From: Paracoccus haematequi
GTDB taxonomy: Bacteria; Pseudomonadota; Alphaproteobacteria; Rhodobacterales; Rhodobacteraceae
Direction: 5' to 3'
Assembly: GCF_900631945.1 (NCBI RefSeq)
Contig: NZ_UZWE01000030.1
Location: 124,001 to 188,000, forward strand
DNA length: 64,000 bases
The translations under genes and the position numbers were made by a program. How positions within the stretch are numbered: position 1 is the stretch's first letter; every line of letters starts with the position of its first letter. Shown here piece after piece: positions 17,371 through 25,450 of the stretch. The notes under the pieces were generated by a model. The model saw only the letters and a program-made list of their open reading frames with translations, did no database searches and was not told where the DNA came from.

Positions 17371-18407
17371 GCAAGCGTTCCGCTGTAGCGCAGGCCCTGC
17401 CCTGCGGTGACTCGGCCCAGGCGGTGCACGGTTTCCCCCTGCTCCGCCAACAGATCGGCCAGCGCATCGGCACGGTCGGCGGCAACGGCCAGGATCATGC
17501 CGATGCCGCTGTTGAAGGTCTTGAGCATCTCGGCCTGGTCGATCCCGCCCGCCTGCGCCAGCCAGTCGAAGACCGGCGGCAGGGTCCAGGAGGACAGGTC
17601 GATCTCGGCCCCCAGGTCTTTCGGCAGGACGCGCGGCAGGTTTTCGGTGATGCCGCCGCCGGTGATATGGGCCAAGGCATGGACGCCGCCCGCGCGGATC
17701 GCCGCCAAAGCGGGTTTCACGTAAAGCCGCGTGGGCGTCAGCAGCGCCGCGCCCAGATCGCCATCGCTGAACGGCGAGGCCGCGTCCCAGCCAAGGCCCG
17801 CGCGCTCCGCCACCTTGCGCACCAGCGAATAGCCGTTGGAATGTACCCCGTCCGAGGCAAGGCCCAGCAGCACGTCGCCCTCGGCCACGCCAGCGGGCAG
17901 CGCCGTGCCGCGCTGCATGGCGCCGACCGCAAAACCGGCCAGGTCGAAGTCGCCGTCGTGATACATGCCCGGCATCTCGGCCGTCTCGCCGCCGATCAGG
18001 GCGCAGCCCGCCGCCTTGCAGCCGCGCGCGATGCTTTCGACGACGCGGGCGCCTTCGTCCACCGACAGCTTTCCCGTGGCGAAATAATCCAGGAAGAACA
18101 ACGGCTCGGCCCCCTGGCAGACCAGATCGTTCACGCACATGGCGACCAGATCCTGGCCGATGCCGTCCAGATGGCCGGTATCGATGGCGATGCGCAGCTT
18201 GGTGCCGACGCCGTCGGTCGCCGCGACCAGAACCGGATCGTCGTATCCCGCCGCGCGCGGATCGAACAGCGCGCCGAAGCCGCCAAGCGCGTCCATCACG
18301 CCGGGACGCGCGGTCGCGGCGGCGGCGGGCTTGATGCGTTCGACAAGCGCATTGCCCGCGTCGATATCGACACCCGCGTCGCGATAGCTGATCCCGTTCT
18401 TGGTCAT
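17367..18407 (-). CDS. purM: Phosphoribosylformylglycinamidine cyclo-ligase PurM
   Basis: The 346-residue AIR synthetase contains the glycine-rich ATP-binding segments [16 protein letters not shown] and [13 protein letters not shown], and [16 protein letters not shown], at normal spacing. It closes the imidazole ring of AIR in purine synthesis. I chose the ATG at 18407 because it begins at the family N-terminus ([16 protein letters not shown]). It forms an operon with purN. Confidence 0.96.
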   Translation of the reverse strand: MTKNGISYRDAGVDIDAGNALVERIKPAAAATARPGVMDALGGFGALFDPRAAGYDDPVLVAATDGVGTKLRIAIDTGHLDGIGQDLVAMCVNDLVCQGAEPLFFLDYFATGKLSVDEGARVVESIARGCKAAGCALIGGETAEMPGMYHDGDFDLAGFAVGAMQRGTALPAGVAEGDVLLGLASDGVHSNGYSLVRKVAERAGLGWDAASPFSDGDLGAALLTPTRLYVKPALAAIRAGGVHALAHITGGGITENLPRVLPKDLGAEIDLSSWTLPPVFDWLAQAGGIDQAEMLKTFNSGIGMILAVAADRADALADLLAEQGETVHRLGRVTAGQGLRYSGTLA

Positions 18408-18512
18408 GGCGGCCCCCGGCTGGATTTGCGCCCCCGATAGCGGATGGCGCCAACCGGGGCAACGGTGATCGCGCTTGACCCAGGGGGCGCGCGCGATTAA
18501 CCGGAAACCGCT

Positions 18513-18588
18513 GGGCCTGTAGCTCAATGGTCAGAGCAGGGCGCTCATAACGCCTTGGTTGGGGGTTCGAGTCCCTCCGGGCCTACCA
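18513..18588 (+). tRNA. tRNA with anticodon CAT, probably tRNA-Ile2 (lysidine)
   Basis: The 76-base cloverleaf has a 7-pair acceptor stem that includes G1-U72 and U6-G67 wobbles, a D arm GCTC/GAGC, a T arm with TTCGAGT loop, and an encoded CCA. The anticodon CAT is at 18546-18548 in loop CTCATAA. The pairing at position 1-72 and the anticodon stem (GGGCG) exclude initiator tRNA. The variable region TGGTT resembles E. coli tRNA-Ile2 more than elongator tRNA-Met, but the two cannot be separated with certainty. Confidence 0.9.
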
Positions 18589-18612
18589 TCCCCCAAGCGT
18601 CGCCCGATGCAA

Positions 18613-18641
18613 AATGCCCGCCGGGGAGACCGACGGGCATT
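18613..18641 (-). terminator. Intrinsic terminator of hsp20
   Basis: AATGCCCG pairs with CGGGCATT across a 13-base loop that can itself pair three bases. On the minus strand it is followed by TTTT. It lies 31 bases past the hsp20 stop codon and would also oppose read-through from the tRNA side. Confidence 0.65.
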
Positions 18642-18671
18642 CGGGCCTTTCCGAAGCGGCCGCGCGGAGTC

Positions 18672-19124
18672 TTACGAATCCAGCTTTTCGACCTTCGGGA
18701 TGGATTTCGCGATCTCGATCCGGCGGGGTTTCAGCGCCTCGGGGATTTCGCGGACCAGGTCGATATGCAGCATCCCGTCGGCATGGCTGGCGCCGTCGAC
18801 GCGGACGTGATCGGCCAGGGTGAACTTGCGTTCGAAGGCGCGGGTGGCGATGCCGCGATGCAGATAGGTGCGGGTGTCGTCCTCTTCCGCCTTGCGGGCC
18901 GAGACGATCACGGCGCCGTCGCGAACCTCGACATTCAGGTCTTCGGGCGCGAAACCGGCCACGGCGATCGAGATGCGATAAGCATCCTCGCCGGTTTTTT
19001 CGATGTTGTACGGGGGATAGGTCGGGGCGGACACGTCGGCCGACAAGGCGCGGTCCATCACATCGGCAAGACGGTCGAAGCCGACCGAGGCACGATACAG
19101 CGGGGTCAGGTCAAAATTGCGCAT
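18672..19124 (-). CDS. Hsp20 small heat shock protein (IbpA-like)
   Basis: The 150-residue protein has an alpha-crystallin domain (about 35-130), with YPPYNIEKTGEDAYRISIAVAG characteristic of the IbpA branch and the C-terminal I-x-I-like segment near PRRIEIAKS. It is an ATP-independent holdase for unfolding proteins. Its leader can fold into a ROSE-type hairpin that hides the AGGA ribosome site, and a sigma-32-like promoter lies further upstream, so control is probably at both transcription and translation. Confidence 0.93.
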   Translation of the reverse strand: MRNFDLTPLYRASVGFDRLADVMDRALSADVSAPTYPPYNIEKTGEDAYRISIAVAGFAPEDLNVEVRDGAVIVSARKAEEDDTRTYLHRGIATRAFERKFTLADHVRVDGASHADGMLHIDLVREIPEALKPRRIEIAKSIPKVEKLDS

Positions 19125-19130
19125 AGGTCA

Positions 19131-19148
19131 CATCCTTTACAAGCGATG
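19131..19148 (-). promoter_or_regulatory. ROSE-like RNA thermometer hairpin of hsp20
   Basis: In the minus-strand transcript CAUCGCUU pairs with AAGGAUG around loop GUA, leaving one bulged G. The sequence UCGCU opposite AGGA is the UYGCU hallmark of ROSE elements, in which the bulged G makes the hairpin melt on heating. AGGA (19136-19133) is 8 bases from the ATG at 19124. Further GC-rich pairing is possible upstream (GCCCGCCCG with CGGGGGGC), as in multi-hairpin ROSE leaders. Confidence 0.75.
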
Positions 19149-19215
19149 CAGGTTTGCCCCCCGATTGCCGGGCGGGCCGTCGAAACCGGCGCCATCATGG
19201 CCGCCGGTAACGAAG

Positions 19216-19243
19216 ATCTAGGATTGGACCTGCCCCCTTCAAG
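19216..19243 (-). promoter_or_regulatory. Candidate RpoH (sigma-32) promoter of hsp20
   Basis: On the minus strand CTTG (19243-19240) is followed after 17 bases by CCTAGAT (19222-19216). This is one base off the alphaproteobacterial RpoH pattern CTTG-N17-CYTATNT. It implies a leader of about 85 bases, enough to hold the ROSE-like structure. Confidence 0.5.
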
Positions 19244-19304
19244 AGGGAAATGCGCGCTTTTTGCGGCAGGCCCGCCGCGCAATCGCGACGGGCAGGACCG
19301 CCGG

Positions 19305-19550
19305 TCAGGCGGCGGAATGCGCAGACAGCATCCGCGCGATTTCATCCTTCAGATGCGCGCGCTTGCGGCGAAGTTCTTTCTCGGCGGCTTCGCTGGTCGG
19401 TTGAATCAGCGATTCGGCCTGATAAACGGCATCATTGACCTGATCGTATTCCTCCAGAAGCCGCGCGAAATGCGCGTCCTTCAGCTTCAGGTCGTGGATG
19501 CGCGCCGCATCCTGGGGAAATTCCTCGTGAATGGCGTGGGGTGCAGCCAT
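19305..19550 (-). CDS. YdcH family protein (DUF465)
   Basis: The 81-residue, highly charged helical protein shows the YdcH/DUF465 pattern: HAIHEEFPQDAARIHDLKLKDAHFARLLEEYDQVN, then a second helix with KELRRKRAHLKDEI. It is cytoplasmic with no signal or membrane segment. The function of the family is unknown. It stands alone between hsp20 and the divergent DUF599 gene. Confidence 0.85.
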   Translation of the reverse strand: MAAPHAIHEEFPQDAARIHDLKLKDAHFARLLEEYDQVNDAVYQAESLIQPTSEAAEKELRRKRAHLKDEIARMLSAHSAA

Positions 19551-19641
19551 GAAGTCCTCCGATCCTGCGCGCTCCGTCCGGGCAGACTAGGCGGGGCGGA
19601 AGGGGGTTTCAAGATGGGGCGGCCCGTCCTAAACCGGGGCC

Positions 19642-20403
19642 ATGACCATCCCGCTTGCGCTTCCCGACCGCATCCCCATCGCCGATCTTGCGGCGGTGGC
19701 CCTGCTGTTCGCCGTCTGGTTCGCCATCGGCTGGTTCACCGAAAGGCCGCCTGCGGGCAAGCCCTCGGTCTCGGTCCTGATGGTCCGGTTCCGGCGGGAA
19801 TGGATGCTGCATTTCCTATCGCGCGACCCGCGCATCTTCGACGGCAACATCCTGGCCAGCCTGCGCGAGGGCACCGCCTTCTTCGCATCGGCCTGCATGA
19901 TCGCGACGGGCGGGATCCTGGCGCTGATCGGCAATACCGAAAAACTGCGCGGGCTGGCCCAGGAACTGGCGCTGGAGGGCGGCGGAGAGATCCTGTGGGA
20001 ACTGAAGCTGCTGGTGACGATGTTCTTCGTCGTCAATGCCTTCCTGAAATTCGTCTGGTCGCACCGGCTGTTCGGCTATTGCGCGATCATGATGGCGGCT
20101 GTGCCGAACGACCCGGATGATCCGATGGCGCGCGACCGGGCCATGCAGGCGGCGGATCTCAACATCACCGCCGCGCGCAGCTTCAACGCAGGGCTGCGCA
20201 GCGTCTATTTCGCGCTTGGATCGCTGGGATGGCTGGGCGGGCCGTGGGTGCTGATGCTGGGCACCGCCGTGGTGCTGTTCGTGACCTGGCGGCGGGAATT
20301 CGCCTCCACGTCGCGGCAGGTGATCATGCGCAGTCTGCCACCGCCCCGCTGGCCCGATCATGCCAGATCGCCATCGTCAGCACCAAGGCCCCCGCAGCCG
20401 TAA
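19642..20403 (+). CDS. DUF599 family membrane protein
   Basis: The 253-residue inner-membrane protein has about four transmembrane segments (around residues 15-32, 75-97, 125-150 and 200-225). DUF599 hallmarks are FRREWM near residue 50 and the conserved DPRIFDGNILASL. Function is unknown. The proline-rich last 25 residues lie in an 80-base overlap with the convergent MFS gene, so the original stop may have been lost and the tail may be non-essential. Confidence 0.75.
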   Translation: MTIPLALPDRIPIADLAAVALLFAVWFAIGWFTERPPAGKPSVSVLMVRFRREWMLHFLSRDPRIFDGNILASLREGTAFFASACMIATGGILALIGNTEKLRGLAQELALEGGGEILWELKLLVTMFFVVNAFLKFVWSHRLFGYCAIMMAAVPNDPDDPMARDRAMQAADLNITAARSFNAGLRSVYFALGSLGWLGGPWVLMLGTAVVLFVTWRREFASTSRQVIMRSLPPPRWPDHARSPSSAPRPPQP

Positions 20404-21508
20404 GCGCGATGCCGACATAGCCGCTGGAGGCCCAGCCCCAGCCCGCCGTCAGCGCCAGACCGGCCAGAAACGGTCCCAACGCGTTGGCGGCGTTGAAGGC
20501 GGCGTGGTTCATCGCCGCGGCCATGTTCTGCGCGCGGCCCGCGACATCCATCAGCCGGGTTTGCAGCGGGATCACCAGCCCCGCCCCCGCCGCCAGCAGG
20601 AAGGACGACAGCACCATCATCTGCCAGTTGCCGACCGCCAGGGACGCAAAACCCTGCGTGGCGGCCATCGCGGCCAGGCTGATATAGGCGGCACGGATCT
20701 GGCCCACGCGTTCGGTCAGCCGCCCCGCGACCCAGGTACCCAGCGTGCCGCCGACGCCGAAGACGCCAAGCGCCAGCGGGATCGCATAGGCAGGGGCCTG
20801 GGTGGTGGCGATCATCGCGGCGGTCAGGAAGGCATAGACGGCGAAGAAGCCGCCGAACCCAATGGCCCCCACGGCCAGCAGCCACAGCACACGCGGATTG
20901 CGCAGGGCCTGGAGTTCGTCCCAGGGCCGGGCGTCGGGGTTGCCGCCCACGCGCGGGGCGACCTTCAGGATCAGCCAGGCGGACAGCAGCGCGATGAAGC
21001 CCGGCAACGCGAAGCCCCAACGCCAGCCGACGCTCTGGCCCAGCCATCCGGCCAGGGGAACGCCGACGATATTGGCGACGGTCAGGCCCATGATGACCTG
21101 CGCCGCGCCCCGCGCCCGATGCTCTCGCGGCAGGGCGTCGGCCGCATACAGCATCGCCACCCCCAGAAACCCGCCATGCGGCAGGCCCGCCAGAAAGCGC
21201 ATCGCGGTCAGCGCCGCCAGCCCCGGCAGCACCGCCGCCGCAAGGTTCATCACCCCATAGAACGCCATCAGCGCGGCCAGATACCGCCTGCGCGGCAGCC
21301 GTGCGCCCATGATCGAGGTCAGCGGCGCGCCGATCACCACGCCCAGGGCATAGGCGCTGATGACATGGCCCGCCTGCGGTTCCGTAATGCCCAGATCGCC
21401 TGCGAAATAGGGCAAAAGCCCCATCGCCGCGAATTCCGACGTGCCGATGGCGAAGGCGCCAAGCGCCAATGCCAGAATGGCATAGCGGAGATTTCCGTGT
21501 TCAGTCAT
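20324..21508 (-). CDS. MFS transporter (DHA1/AraJ-type efflux)
   Basis: The 394-residue protein has 12 predicted transmembrane segments. It opens with the drug/sugar efflux pattern ALALGAFAIGTSEFAAMGLLPYFAGDLGI, with LPHGGFLGVAML in helix 4. The family exports sugars, drugs or amino acids; the substrate is not predictable. The ATG at 21508 is the start of the first helix region, and a longer frame adds a non-hydrophobic tail. Its 3' end overlaps the DUF599 gene. Confidence 0.88.
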   Translation of the reverse strand: MTEHGNLRYAILALALGAFAIGTSEFAAMGLLPYFAGDLGITEPQAGHVISAYALGVVIGAPLTSIMGARLPRRRYLAALMAFYGVMNLAAAVLPGLAALTAMRFLAGLPHGGFLGVAMLYAADALPREHRARGAAQVIMGLTVANIVGVPLAGWLGQSVGWRWGFALPGFIALLSAWLILKVAPRVGGNPDARPWDELQALRNPRVLWLLAVGAIGFGGFFAVYAFLTAAMIATTQAPAYAIPLALGVFGVGGTLGTWVAGRLTERVGQIRAAYISLAAMAATQGFASLAVGNWQMMVLSSFLLAAGAGLVIPLQTRLMDVAGRAQNMAAAMNHAAFNAANALGPFLAGLALTAGWGWASSGYVGIALTAAGALVLTMAIWHDRASGAVADCA

Positions 21509-21604
21509 GCGCGCGTTCCTGTGGGGGTTTGCCCTAACATCCCAGCGAATGCTGGGAATGCAAGACCTGCGCGCAGTAAACCCGCCCTGCGGGAAATGCA
21601 ACCG

Positions 21605-22003
21605 CTAGAGATGGCCGCGCTTCAGCATGATCCAGATCACGCCTGCCGCCAGAACCAGCAGACCCAGCGTAACCGAGGCTGCGAAGCCGATCGCCCTGCC
21701 CCGCCACCGCGACAGTTCCCCAAGCGGTTGCAGATGGGCGGTCAGCGCCTGATGGGCGTGCGACAGCCGGACCAGATCCAGTTGCCGCGCGATCTTGGGC
21801 TGGGCCGACATCTCGTCCGCCCGCGCCAGGGTCCAGGCCTGCTTGCGCAACCGGCGCGGCAAGGCCCCGCCCCGACGGCGCAGCATCGCGGACAAGGGCG
21901 GCCTTTCGCCCCGGCGCGCGCCGCCGAACCGGGCGGCGATCAGGCGCGACACCTCGTCCGCCATGTCGCGGATGTCATCGGCACTGGTTGCGTGTCGTGT
22001 CAT
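21605..22003 (-). CDS. Hypothetical protein with C-terminal membrane anchor
   Basis: I do not recognise this 132-residue protein. It has an arginine-rich soluble N-terminal part (residues 1-100) and one transmembrane helix near the C-terminus (AIGFAASVTLGLLVLAAGVIWIML), ending in a short basic tail, so it may be tail-anchored in the inner membrane. It is divergent from the alpha/beta hydrolase gene with a 56-base gap. Codon use matches its neighbours, so it is probably a real gene. Confidence 0.65.
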   Translation of the reverse strand: MTRHATSADDIRDMADEVSRLIAARFGGARRGERPPLSAMLRRRGGALPRRLRKQAWTLARADEMSAQPKIARQLDLVRLSHAHQALTAHLQPLGELSRWRGRAIGFAASVTLGLLVLAAGVIWIMLKRGHL

Positions 22004-22059
22004 GGCGCGCAGTCTAGACGCTCTGGTCCGGGGGCGCCAGACGATCTAGGATCGCCCCC

Positions 22060-22833
22060 ATGAAACTGAATCACAGCATCACCGGCACCGACGACGGCCT
22101 GCCCGTCCTGATGGTCCACGGCCTGTTCGGCCAGGGCCGCAATCTGGGGGCGCTGGCCCGCAGGCTGGCCGAACGGCGCCGCGTGGTGACGGTGGACATG
22201 CGCAACCACGGCGACAGCTTTCACGACGCCGACCACAGCTATCCGGCATTGGCGGGGGATCTGGCCGAGGTGATCGGGGATCTGGGCGGGCGCGCGGATC
22301 TGGTCGGCCATTCGATGGGCGGCAAGGCGTCCATGGTGCTGGCGCTGTCGCAGCCGGGCCTGGTGCGCAAGCTGGCGGTGATGGACATCGCGCCGGTCGC
22401 ATACGGCCATTCCCAGACCGCGCTGATCGACGCGATGGAGGGGCTGGATCTGTCCTCCATCGACCGGCGCAGCGCCGCCGACGCCGCCCTGGCGCGGCAG
22501 GTCGCCGATCCGGGCGTCAGGGCCTTCCTGCTGCAATCGCTGGATCTGAAATCCGATCCGAAGGCATGGCGGCTGAACCTTGGCGCCTTGCGCGACCAGA
22601 TGGACCGGCTGGTCGGCTGGCCCGAGGGCCTTCCCCACGCAGCCTTCGACGGCTCCGTGCTGGAGATCGCGGGCGAACGGTCGGATTACGTCACCGATGC
22701 CGGGCAGGCGGCGCTGCGCACGTATTTCCCGCAGGCACGGGTGATGCGCGTGAAGGGCGCAGGGCATTGGCTGCACGCCGACGCCCCCGAGGCGGTAGCC
22801 CAGATCCTGATCAGCTATCTGGGCGACGGCTGA
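22060..22833 (+). CDS. Alpha/beta hydrolase (YbfF-type esterase)
   Basis: The 257-residue cytoplasmic hydrolase has the oxyanion-hole motif HGLFGQGRN (20-28), the nucleophile elbow GHSMGG (Ser85) and a catalytic-histidine motif GAGHWLHAD near the C-terminus. DMRNHGDS is typical of the YbfF group, which acts on acyl esters and acyl-CoA analogues. The natural substrate is unknown. Its last 23 bases overlap the convergent lipoprotein gene. Confidence 0.88.
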   Translation: MKLNHSITGTDDGLPVLMVHGLFGQGRNLGALARRLAERRRVVTVDMRNHGDSFHDADHSYPALAGDLAEVIGDLGGRADLVGHSMGGKASMVLALSQPGLVRKLAVMDIAPVAYGHSQTALIDAMEGLDLSSIDRRSAADAALARQVADPGVRAFLLQSLDLKSDPKAWRLNLGALRDQMDRLVGWPEGLPHAAFDGSVLEIAGERSDYVTDAGQAALRTYFPQARVMRVKGAGHWLHADAPEAVAQILISYLGDG

Positions 22834-23137
22834 GGGCGCCCCAGCAATCCAGGTCGAATCGCACCACGCCGGTATCGCGCGGCGCCAGGGCCTTGCCGCT
22901 GAAGGCGATCACCTCGCACCCTGTGGCCTGGGCGGCGGCCTGGGCCATCAGCGCCGGAATGTTCCGGCGCGACGGGCGTGCGACAAAGGTCATCCGCACG
23001 ACCTCGGCCACCTCGTCCTTGTGAAAGATCGCGAAGTCGATTCCTTCCAGCCGGACATCGTGCCGCGACGCCCCCAGCATCCGGGGCGAGGGACTGGCGC
23101 AGGCGCACAGGATCAGCAACAGGACAAGGGCACGCAT
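22811..23137 (-). CDS. Small putative lipoprotein
   Basis: The 108-residue protein begins with a short hydrophobic signal (MRALVLLLILCACASP) that contains a lipobox-like LCAC. The remainder has no recognised domain. It would be a periplasmic lipid-anchored protein. It lies downstream of zapA on the same strand with a 34-base gap, so it could be co-transcribed with the zapA pair. Confidence 0.65.
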   Translation of the reverse strand: MRALVLLLILCACASPSPRMLGASRHDVRLEGIDFAIFHKDEVAEVVRMTFVARPSRRNIPALMAQAAAQATGCEVIAFSGKALAPRDTGVVRFDLDCWGALSRRPDS

Positions 23138-23171
23138 GTCCCCTGTCTGGCACCGAATGCTTAAGGCCGGG

Positions 23172-23534
23172 TTAACGGCTGCCCTGATCCTCCAGCCGCT
23201 CGGCCAGGGATTCGGCCCGTGCGGCCAGTTCGGCCATGGCTTCCTTCAGGTCGGAGGGGATGACCGGAACCTCGACCCGCGGGGGATTGGCTTGCAGCCG
23301 GTTCAGGTGGCGTTCGGCCTTTTCGGCGCGCTCTTCCAGCGTCGCCACGCGGTCGGCCAGCATCAGCCCGGCCAGCAGCAACAGGCGCGGTTCGGGGGTG
23401 CGGCCGGCCTGGGCCAGGATCTGCTGCGCCTCGGCGTCCAGAAGCGCAGCGGCGCGTTGCAGCAGCCGTTCCTCTCCGTCCTGGGCGGCGACGCGATATT
23501 CCTTGTGCCCGATGGTGAAATCGACCTCGGCCAT
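23172..23534 (-). CDS. zapA: Cell division protein ZapA
   Basis: The 120-residue protein has the ZapA pattern: an N-terminal beta sheet (EVDFTIGHKEYRVAAQDGEERLLQRAAALLD), then a long coiled coil (about 50-115). ZapA stabilises FtsZ protofilaments at the division ring. Its ATG overlaps the stop of the upstream coiled-coil gene by one base (TAATG), so the two are translationally coupled. Confidence 0.88.
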   Translation of the reverse strand: MAEVDFTIGHKEYRVAAQDGEERLLQRAAALLDAEAQQILAQAGRTPEPRLLLLAGLMLADRVATLEERAEKAERHLNRLQANPPRVEVPVIPSDLKEAMAELAARAESLAERLEDQGSR

Positions 23535-24010
23535 TACCTGTCCTCCTCGATGCCGCCGTCCTGGATGCTTTCGGGAACGCCGCCCGCGTCGCCTGCGGCT
23601 TCGGGGGTGGCGACGGGCGCGGCGGCGTCTTCCGCCAGCAGCCGTTCCACCTCGGCCATCAGGGCGCCAAGCTGGGCCGCCTCGGCCGCGCGGGCGGCGC
23701 GTAGGGCCTCGATCTCGGCCTCCAACGCGCGGCTGACCGCCTCGGCCATATCCCCGCCCGCTTCCTCGATCAGCGCGCGGTTGGCGGCGATCAGGTCGTC
23801 ATTGGCGGCGGCCAGACGGGCGGCCTGTTCGGCCATGTCCTGCCGCCCCAACCGATCCGTCAGCATCCTGATCTGCGCCTGGGCCGTCGCGAGGTCTTCA
23901 CGCAGGTCCGGGCCGTGCCCCGCATGAACCGGGCCGCCGCGATCCAGAAACTGGTCGATGCGGTCCAATGCGGCACTCAGGCGGCGTTCGCTGACAGAGA
24001 TATCGCTCAT
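23534..24010 (-). CDS. Coiled-coil protein coupled to zapA
   Basis: The 158-residue cytoplasmic protein is mostly a coiled coil (about 35-130), with an acidic, alanine-rich C-terminal tail. I do not recognise a characterised family; similar small coiled-coil proteins commonly precede zapA in alphaproteobacteria, so a division role is inferred from context only. I chose the ATG at 24010 (MSDISVSERRL) because AAGGACC lies upstream. Confidence 0.7.
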   Translation of the reverse strand: MSDISVSERRLSAALDRIDQFLDRGGPVHAGHGPDLREDLATAQAQIRMLTDRLGRQDMAEQAARLAAANDDLIAANRALIEEAGGDMAEAVSRALEAEIEALRAARAAEAAQLGALMAEVERLLAEDAAAPVATPEAAGDAGGVPESIQDGGIEEDR

Positions 24011-24127
24011 CGGCGGTCCTTTCGTAGCGTTTCCCCGGTTGTCGCATTGCCTCTGGCCCATGACAAGCCTGCCGCTTGGCGCGCCCCGCACGGACGCCTA
24101 TAAGGCACCCGACGAAAGGACATTGCC

Positions 24128-24715
24128 ATGCGCGAAGCCACCATCACCCGCACCACCGCCGAAACCCAGATCGAGGTCGCGCTGAACCTGGACGGGACCG
24201 GCGTCTATGACAACCAGACGGGCGTCGGCTTCTTCGATCACATGCTGGACCAGTTGGCGCGCCATTCGCTGATCGACCTGACCATCCGCGCCAAGGGCGA
24301 CCTGCATGTCGACGACCACCACACGGTCGAGGATACCGGCATCGCCATCGGCCAGGCCCTGACCCGCGCGCTTGGCGACAAGAAGGGCATCCGCCGTTAC
24401 GGCAGCTTCCTGCTGGCGATGGACGATTCGCTGGTCCGCGCCGCGTTGGATCTGTCGGCGCGGCCGTTCCTTGTGTGGAACGTCGATTTCCCGACCGAGA
24501 AGATCGGGACGTTCGATACCCAGCTTGTGCGCGAATTCTTCCAGGCGCTGTCCACGCATGGCGGGATCACCCTGCATGTGGACCGCATCCACGGCATCAA
24601 CAGCCACCACATCGCCGAGGCCGCCTTCAAGGCCGTGGCCCGCGCCCTGCGCGAGGCGGTGGAACCCGATCCGCGCATGGCGGGCGTGCTGCCGTCGACC
24701 AAGGGGGCGCTGTGA
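24128..24715 (+). CDS. hisB: Imidazoleglycerol-phosphate dehydratase HisB
   Basis: The 195-residue enzyme shows both metal-binding motifs, [10 protein letters not shown] and [12 protein letters not shown], plus [15 protein letters not shown]. It removes water from imidazoleglycerol phosphate in histidine synthesis. It is the single-domain dehydratase without the N-terminal phosphatase found in enteric bacteria. A one-base stop/start overlap (TGATG) couples it to hisH. Confidence 0.97.
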   Translation: MREATITRTTAETQIEVALNLDGTGVYDNQTGVGFFDHMLDQLARHSLIDLTIRAKGDLHVDDHHTVEDTGIAIGQALTRALGDKKGIRRYGSFLLAMDDSLVRAALDLSARPFLVWNVDFPTEKIGTFDTQLVREFFQALSTHGGITLHVDRIHGINSHHIAEAAFKAVARALREAVEPDPRMAGVLPSTKGAL

Positions 24716-25344
24716 TGCGGGTGGCGCTGATCGACTATGACAGCGGCAACCTGCATTCCGCGGAAAAGGCGTTCCAGCTGATGAGCCGAGAGGCCGGGGC
24801 CGAGGTCGTCGTGACCTCGGATCCGGCGGTGGCGGCGCGCGCCGACCGGATCGTGCTGCCGGGCGACGGCGCCTTTCCCGCCTGCCGCGCCGCCCTGGGC
24901 GAGGTCGACGGCATGGCCGAGGCGCTGCGCGAAGCGGTTCTGGGCCGCGGCGTGCCGTTCATGGGGATCTGCGTCGGAATGCAGATGCTGGCGACGACGG
25001 GCCATGAATACCGGGAAACGCCGGGCCTCGACTGGATCGGCGGGCAGATTCAGGCGATCGCCGCGCCCGGCCTGAAGGTGCCGCATATGGGCTGGAACGA
25101 TCTGGCGATCGACCGTCCCCATCCGGTGCTGGACGGCATCGCCACCGGCGATCACGCCTATTTCGTCCATAGCTGGCAGTTCCAGGTGGACGACCCCGCG
25201 CATCTGCTGGCGCATGTCGATTACGGCGGGCCGGTGACGGCGGTGGTCGGGCGCGACAATATCGTCGGCACCCAGTTCCACCCGGAAAAATCCCAGGCGG
25301 TCGGTCTGCGCCTGATCGCCAATTTCCTGGCCTGGAAGCCGTGA
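24715..25344 (+). CDS. hisH: Imidazole glycerol phosphate synthase glutaminase subunit HisH
   Basis: The 209-residue protein is a class I glutamine amidotransferase. The nucleophile cysteine lies in MGICVGMQML, and the His-Glu pair lies in TQFHPEKSQ. It supplies ammonia to HisF, which must be encoded elsewhere, past this window segment. It begins with VALIDYDSGNLHS, the usual N-terminus. The downstream gene is unrelated. Confidence 0.96.
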   Translation: MRVALIDYDSGNLHSAEKAFQLMSREAGAEVVVTSDPAVAARADRIVLPGDGAFPACRAALGEVDGMAEALREAVLGRGVPFMGICVGMQMLATTGHEYRETPGLDWIGGQIQAIAAPGLKVPHMGWNDLAIDRPHPVLDGIATGDHAYFVHSWQFQVDDPAHLLAHVDYGGPVTAVVGRDNIVGTQFHPEKSQAVGLRLIANFLAWKP

Positions 25345-25407
25345 CGGATTACCTTGCGGTAAACCGACATTAACGCTTCGTTAACCATCGCCGGATATGC
25401 GTTTGGG

Positions 25408-25431
25408 GGACGGCCGCGTTTCCGGCCGTCC
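25408..25431. other. GC-rich hairpin between hisH and the Hint gene
   Basis: GGACGGCCG pairs perfectly with CGGCCGTCC around a six-base loop, 64 bases after hisH and 20 bases before the Hint gene start. It lacks a T tract, so it could be a Rho-assisted terminator or a leader structure of the next gene. Confidence 0.35.
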
Positions 25432-25450
25432 AGCCAAGGCGGCGAGGCGC

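Noticed and set aside
22010..22046. Imperfect inverted repeat CTAGA...TCTAG between divergent genes as an operator
   Set aside because: The arms match at only 10 of 13 positions around a long spacer, and they include chance -10-like motifs.
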